From PSRF01 sp051000815 (GTDB taxonomy: Bacteria > Acidobacteriota > Blastocatellia > Pyrinomonadales > Pyrinomonadaceae): a stretch of DNA of 64,000 bases. The notes under the pieces were generated by a model. It did not search any database, had not been told where the DNA came from, and saw only the letters and a list, made by a program, of their open reading frames with translations. Below, piece by piece: positions 59,849 through 64,000 of this stretch; position 1 is the first letter of the stretch, and each line of letters opens with the position of its first letter. Where the stretch lies: the NCBI GenBank assembly GCA_051000815.1, contig JBPCNX010000099.1, forward strand, positions 1 to 64,000. Direction: 5' to 3'. The translations under genes were made by a program, and so were the position numbers.

Positions 59849-61276
59849 ATGTCAAAGTATCTGATTCTCGTCACTCTTTGCGCCATGATCCTTAACTTTT
59901 CATTGCCGCAGGCTTCGGCACAGACCACGCGCAAACGTGGCGGCCAGGTGGATCTGCTTGTTCTGGGCGGCACGATCGTAACGATGAACAACGATCGCGC
60001 CGTAATCGAGAACGGTGCGATTGCGGTTAAAGGCGGACGGATTGTGGCGGTCGGCTCTGCAGCCGATCTGAGAAGAGGATATGTTGCACGGCAGACCATT
60101 AATGCAGCCGGACGAATCATTATTCCCGGGCTGATCAATGGTCACACCCATATTCCGATGGTTCTCTTTCGCGGTCTGGCAGATGACCTCGACCTTCAGG
60201 AGTGGCTGACGAAGTACATCTTTCCCGCCGAAGCAAAGAACGTCACCGAAGAATTTGTTCGCGCAGGTACCCGATTGGGTCTGGCGGAAATGATCCGTGG
60301 CGGTACCACTACATACTGCGACATGTACTACTTCGAAGATGCAATCGCGGAGGAAACAGCAAAGGCCGGTGTTCGTGGAGTGCTCGGCGAAACCGTGATC
60401 GATTTTCCCGTGGCTGACAACAAAACAAATGCCGAGGCCATGGCCTACGTGGAAAAGTTCGTAAAAAAATGGCAGGGGCACGAGCTGATTGTCGCAGCAA
60501 TTGCTCCGCATGCTGCATACACGGTTTCGGAAGAGCACTTGAAAGCAGCGCGCGCGTTTTCCGATCGTACCGGCGCGCCGATCGTTACACACATTTCCGA
60601 AACGAAGAGGGAAGTGGATGACAGCGTCAAAGCGAAAGGTGCGAGTCCGATTGCCTATCTTGACCGTATTGGATTCCTTGGTGAGAAAGTGATTGCGGCC
60701 CACGTTGTCTGGCCCCAGGGTACAGATTCCACCATCCTGAAACAGCGCGGCGTCGGTGTTGTTCATAACCCGCAATCAAACATGAAACTGGCAGCCGGCG
60801 TGGCGCCGGTACCGCAAATGCTCAAGGAAGGTTTGCGGTTAGGATTGGGGACGGATGGCGCTGCGTCTAATAATGACCTGAGCATGTGGGAGGAAATGGA
60901 TTCGGCCGCTAAACTCCATAAAGTGTTTAGCGGAGATCCGAAGGTGATGTCCGCGCAGGAGGCTTTTGAGTTAGCGACGATTCGCGGTGCCGCAGCTTTG
61001 CACCTCGAGAAGGAAATCGGATCTCTGGAGGTTGGAAAGCGCGCGGACATTGTGATCGTCGAAGCCGATTCGCTCAATCAGATCCCTTCGTACAACCTGT
61101 ACTCAGATCTCGTGTACGCCACCAAAGCTGCTGACGTGGAGACGGTAATCATTAATGGTCGGATAGTCATGCGCGACGATCGCCTGTTGACGCTCAATGA
61201 AGCAGCGATCAAAGCAAGCGCCAGGGTGTTTCGTGAGCGGATTCTTAAGAGCCTTGCCCCTCCACCACAGCAATGA
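59849..61276 (+). CDS. Exported amidohydrolase, MTA/SAH-deaminase-like
   Basis: A 475-residue metal-dependent amidohydrolase similar to 5-methylthioadenosine/S-adenosylhomocysteine deaminases (MtaD/SsnA group). Metal ligands are in INGHTHIPMVLFRGLADDLDLQEWL-type sequence (HTH near residue ~100), further His in APHAAYTV and VTHISETK, and the catalytic Asp in LGTDGAASNNDLSMWEEM. Unusually it starts with a clear signal peptide (residues ~1-25, ending PQASAQ), implying extracytoplasmic deamination. ATG 59849 is the start before the signal. It closes the nucleoside locus and would act on the substrate side of the importer. Confidence 0.88.
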   Translation: MSKYLILVTLCAMILNFSLPQASAQTTRKRGGQVDLLVLGGTIVTMNNDRAVIENGAIAVKGGRIVAVGSAADLRRGYVARQTINAAGRIIIPGLINGHTHIPMVLFRGLADDLDLQEWLTKYIFPAEAKNVTEEFVRAGTRLGLAEMIRGGTTTYCDMYYFEDAIAEETAKAGVRGVLGETVIDFPVADNKTNAEAMAYVEKFVKKWQGHELIVAAIAPHAAYTVSEEHLKAARAFSDRTGAPIVTHISETKREVDDSVKAKGASPIAYLDRIGFLGEKVIAAHVVWPQGTDSTILKQRGVGVVHNPQSNMKLAAGVAPVPQMLKEGLRLGLGTDGAASNNDLSMWEEMDSAAKLHKVFSGDPKVMSAQEAFELATIRGAAALHLEKEIGSLEVGKRADIVIVEADSLNQIPSYNLYSDLVYATKAADVETVIINGRIVMRDDRLLTLNEAAIKASARVFRERILKSLAPPPQQ

Positions 61277-61479
61277 TGAAAGCGATTAGTGCCTGGGCGA
61301 TCACCGCACGAGAGCTCACAGGTTTTCGGCGTGCGTCAAATCAAACCCTTTGACCACCTTGCGCGCCTCTGTTATCTTCTGCTGACCTCGCGGCGCTCGC
61401 GCCAACAAGTAGTCAACAGTACCGACATATTGTCCGACAACTCCACAAACAGTACGACGAAGGATTTCAGGAGATCCGA

Positions 61480-63579
61480 ATGCGCTCTTTTATCCGATTC
61501 TCTTTGGCGCTGTTGACGGCGCTAATGTTCATTTTACTTTCGGCAGCGCCGCTGCAGGCGCAATTTAGAAATCAAGGACGCGGAACGCAGGAGTTCAAGC
61601 GCGGTCAACGCCAACCCAAAGGGGTCGAAGTCGATGGCGCAATTCCTCTCGGGTCAAATTATCAGGTGACGCAAACGACAGGTGTAATTACGCCCGGCTC
61701 TTCTGAGGTGACGGTCTTCAATTGTGGCTCACCTGTTCCTTTGGACGACTGCACCGCATCGGTAACTCTGCCTTTTTCCTACACCTTGTATGACCAGACC
61801 TTCACCGCAGTGAATGTAAGCACTAACGGCAACCTGCAGTTCGTAAGCAACAACACTGACTACGGCCAGGCCGACGTCTGTTTTCCGCTCCCTCAGTTTA
61901 ACTATGCAATTCTGCCGCATTGGGGCGACCTGACGATCGCCGGCGCTAACGAGGGAATCTTTACATCAGTTAGCGGCACCGCTCCCAATCGAGTATTTAA
62001 CGTCGAGTGGCGCGCGTCTCTTCTTAACAATGTGCCCGGTAGTCTGAATTTCGAAGTTCGTCTCTACGAGGGGCTTGCCCGCTTCGACGTGATCTACGGC
62101 ACGGCTCCAGGTGGCGGCAAGAAGGTAACAGTGGGCGTCCAAAGAGCGAACGGCACGACCTATACAGAGTTTGAATGTCATCAGAACGCGTTGCGCAACG
62201 GCATGGCGCTGATCTTCAACGGCACTGCCGATGCAGCTCTCTTTATCGCTGGGCGCGTGACGGACTCTGAAGGTAATCCGATTGCCGGCGCCACTGTTAA
62301 CCTGACGGGCAATTCGACCGCGGTGGTAACTACTGACGGTACGGGAGACTATGCCTTTACCGGACTGGCATCGGGCGGAACTTATGCAGTCAGCGCGTCG
62401 CAAGCCGGTTTTAGCTTTTTCCCGCAAATCAAAAATTTCGGTACAGGCTTCCGAGCGTTCACCGGAAACTTCATTGTTAACTTCATCCGCACGACGCCTC
62501 CGAATGCGGGTGACATTCTGATTAGCGAGTTTCGCTTCCGTGGTGAGTTGTTTGCCGCTGATGAGTTCATCGAGATAGTCAATAATACTAATCAGGGGAT
62601 TACGGTAAACGTTACAGACGGCTCAAACGGGTGGTTGGTCAGGGCCTCTAATCCGGCGATGAACTTCGTTATTCCCAACGGCACAACGATTCCCGCGCGC
62701 GGTCATTATCTGGGTGGGAGCGGGATAGGCTATAACCTGTTTGCCTACGCAGCGGCCGACGCCTTTTACTCCGGCGACATTCCTGACGGCGCCGGAGTCG
62801 CGATTTTCTCCACGGCAAGTTCGGATTCGATTGATTTAGCTCATCGTCTCGATGCTGCTGGATTCACTACTGAGGCTGATTCGCTGTATCGCGAAGGAGC
62901 AGGCCTGATTTCGCCGGGCGCCGTCAGCGGCAACTACAGTTTTGTGCGAAAGTTGACGAGTGGTTTGTCGCAGGACACTAATGATAACGCCGCCGATTTT
63001 CAGTTCGTTTCTACAGATGGTGCTAATTATGGCGGGGTTCAGTCAACACTTGGCGCTCCGGGCCCTGAGAGTACGACTAGTCCGATTCAGCGTAACGCCC
63101 AGATTAAAGTATCGCTTATTGATCCGGTAGCCGGATCGGCAAACTTGCCAAACCGCGTGCGAAACAGCGCCGCTAACTCTTGCGGCGGACCTAACTGTGC
63201 CCTTGGAACTCTTACTATTCGTCGCAAGTTCACCAATAACACTGGCCAGGCAGTTACGCGCCTTCGATTCCGCATTGTAGATATCACGACGCTGGGAACT
63301 ATCGGCGCCGGTCAGGCGGACCTTCGCGCGCTTGATTCGCCCGGAGGCGTCGTCACTGTAACAGGAGGGGAAACTGAACAGGTGAGGGGTCTGACGGTAG
63401 AACAACCCTCGACCATGGCCCAGCCCAGCGGAGGCGGACTGAATACTTCGCTGGCTGCGGGAATAATTTCCGTCGCCCAGCCATTAACTCCAGGGGCAAA
63501 CATCAACGTCGAATTCATACTTGGCGTCCAGCTTGGCGGCGCCTTCCGCTTCTTTATTAACATCGAAGCTCTGCCCTAA
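61480..63579 (+). CDS. Secreted multidomain protein with carboxypeptidase-regulatory-like and lamin-tail domains
   Basis: A 699-residue secreted protein. The signal peptide (residues ~1-28, ending APLQAQ) is followed by an N-terminal beta-sandwich of ~200 residues (VSTNGNLQFVSNN, ILPHWGDLTIAG), similar to NIDO-like or repeat domains of surface proteins. A carboxypeptidase-regulatory-like Ig fold (~256-335; GRVTDSEGNPIAGATVNL) and a lamin-tail domain (~345-470; ISEFRFRGELFAADEFIEIVNN) come next, then a C-terminal beta-rich domain. A role on the cell surface or outside is inferred. AGGAG precedes ATG 61480. A strong terminator follows. Confidence 0.82.
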   Translation: MRSFIRFSLALLTALMFILLSAAPLQAQFRNQGRGTQEFKRGQRQPKGVEVDGAIPLGSNYQVTQTTGVITPGSSEVTVFNCGSPVPLDDCTASVTLPFSYTLYDQTFTAVNVSTNGNLQFVSNNTDYGQADVCFPLPQFNYAILPHWGDLTIAGANEGIFTSVSGTAPNRVFNVEWRASLLNNVPGSLNFEVRLYEGLARFDVIYGTAPGGGKKVTVGVQRANGTTYTEFECHQNALRNGMALIFNGTADAALFIAGRVTDSEGNPIAGATVNLTGNSTAVVTTDGTGDYAFTGLASGGTYAVSASQAGFSFFPQIKNFGTGFRAFTGNFIVNFIRTTPPNAGDILISEFRFRGELFAADEFIEIVNNTNQGITVNVTDGSNGWLVRASNPAMNFVIPNGTTIPARGHYLGGSGIGYNLFAYAAADAFYSGDIPDGAGVAIFSTASSDSIDLAHRLDAAGFTTEADSLYREGAGLISPGAVSGNYSFVRKLTSGLSQDTNDNAADFQFVSTDGANYGGVQSTLGAPGPESTTSPIQRNAQIKVSLIDPVAGSANLPNRVRNSAANSCGGPNCALGTLTIRRKFTNNTGQAVTRLRFRIVDITTLGTIGAGQADLRALDSPGGVVTVTGGETEQVRGLTVEQPSTMAQPSGGGLNTSLAAGIISVAQPLTPGANINVEFILGVQLGGAFRFFINIEALP

Positions 63580-63606
63580 GGCAACAAGGTTCGTAGTTAC
63601 GGAAAC

Positions 63607-63648
63607 ACAGTCGGTTGAGGACCTCACTCAACCGACTGTTCTGATTTT
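63607..63648 (+). terminator. Strong rho-independent terminator
   Basis: A perfect 13-bp stem (ACAGTCGGTTGAG 63607-63619, CTCAACCGACTGT 63627-63639) with a 7-nt loop is followed by CTGATTTTT. It ends the lamin-tail-protein gene. Confidence 0.92.
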
Positions 63649-63771
63649 TGCGTATCACCTGGTCTGGTTTTTTTCCTTCTTTTCAAACCAGGGCATTGCC
63701 GATGTTTTTCTGAGGACTTGCCTCAAATTAGAGAACTAACCATAATAGGGCGTCAAAATTAGTTATTGGAA

Positions 63772-63800
63772 GCGAGCCTTCATGCTCGCCTTTTTATTTT
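63772..63800 (+). terminator. Short hairpin with T-tract before the last gene
   Basis: GCGAGC (63772-63777) pairs with GCTCGC (63784-63789), followed by CTTTTTATTTT. It lies 15 bp before the GTG start of the final gene, so it is either a second terminator or a leader attenuator. The spacer 63650-63770 holds nothing else I recognise. Confidence 0.5.
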
Positions 63801-63814
63801 ATGGAGTAATTCTG

Positions 63815-64000
63815 GTGAAGATAGCGGTAATCGTTAGAAATCCCCTGCTTGGAAGAATTCTCATCCCTTCAATTTTGCTTCTTGCCGGTGTGGCGCTAGC
63901 TCCAGATGTCCTTGCGCAGACAAGCGGCGATTCAGCCGCTACGGACGCCGCAGCGACTATCCAGGCGCGGATTGAACGTGCCCGCGCACTGGCGGCATCC
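63815..64000 (+). CDS. Exported protein, N-terminus only
   Basis: The first 62 codons of a gene that runs off the right edge. Translation begins at GTG 63815, with ATGGAGTAA-type sequence (GGAG) just upstream. Residues ~1-37 form a signal peptide ending VALAPDVLAQ. The mature start is Ala/Thr-rich followed by a helical stretch (IQARIERARALAAS). Family not recognisable from this piece. Confidence 0.6.
   Translation, partial: MKIAVIVRNPLLGRILIPSILLLAGVALAPDVLAQTSGDSAATDAAATIQARIERARALAAS

Noticed and set aside
59900..60775. A 291-codon minus-strand frame opposite the amidohydrolase
   Set aside because: The coding strand carries complete amidohydrolase motifs; the antisense frame has none.

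Overview
Nearly all of the window (about 1.3 kb to the end) reads as one moderately GC-rich bacterial chromosome, most likely an Acidobacteriota genome of the Blastocatellia/Pyrinomonadaceae type. The grounds are the housekeeping gene order, the secreted proteins ending in QA-type signal peptides, the abundant REP-like palindromes between genes, and the overall protein flavour. This taxonomic call is inference. The first ~1.26 kb is different: the 5' end of an ATP synthase beta gene and a DUF3110 gene, both cyanobacterial in character, with three GCGATCGC (HIP1) octamers. It meets the rest at a GGGATGA tandem repeat, so the contig is probably chimeric there, or else carries a foreign piece.

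Layout. 1.3-11 kb: rocA-type P5C dehydrogenase, fmt-rsmB, a PASTA protein, rpe, a BamD-like protein, a CAP-domain protein and ispE. 11-16.7 kb: tRNA-Gln, prs, rplY, pth, rpsF, rpsR, rplI, dnaB, a classical translation/replication block. 16.7-26 kb: lipase, alr, then a rearranged region. Two genes here (an alpha/beta hydrolase and an endonuclease/exonuclease/phosphatase) have exchanged halves across a ~6.0 kb inversion (19430-25429). The inverted segment carries a hotdog gene, a methyltransferase, an FAD oxidoreductase with an in-frame REP array, and an IS110 element. 26-33 kb: TonB-like protein, glutamate dehydrogenase, an ArsC/Spx-like gene with an in-frame UGA (probable selenoprotein), radA and a GT-C glycosyltransferase. 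33-48 kb: a mixed accessory region with a DUF2804 pseudogene, a beta-propeller protein, Uma2, an HI0933-type flavoprotein, ettA, a frameshifted permuted D-amino-acid oxidase, large palindromes, a YCF48-like protein, RluA, YdeI, VOC and others. 48-51 kb: yacL-ispD-ispF.

51-61.3 kb is a coherent nucleoside scavenging locus: deoA/pdp, a BMP-family lipoprotein, a nucleoside ABC ATPase, two permeases, purine nucleoside phosphorylase, uridine kinase, cytidine deaminase and an exported amidohydrolase. It is interrupted by a frameshifted four-helix-bundle (S23/IVP) gene lying between 32-bp inverted repeats. The window ends with a large secreted lamin-tail-domain protein and the start of another exported protein.

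Two genome-scale themes stand out. Many intergenic spacers contain dyads built from short tandem words, each locus using a different word (TTTGGAC, GATTGCC, TTTCGAG, GGGTGAT, TTTGTAC, AGTAGTC). Several genes are damaged or rearranged (DUF2804 amber, DAAO frameshift, S23 frameshift, reciprocal hydrolase/EEP chimeras).
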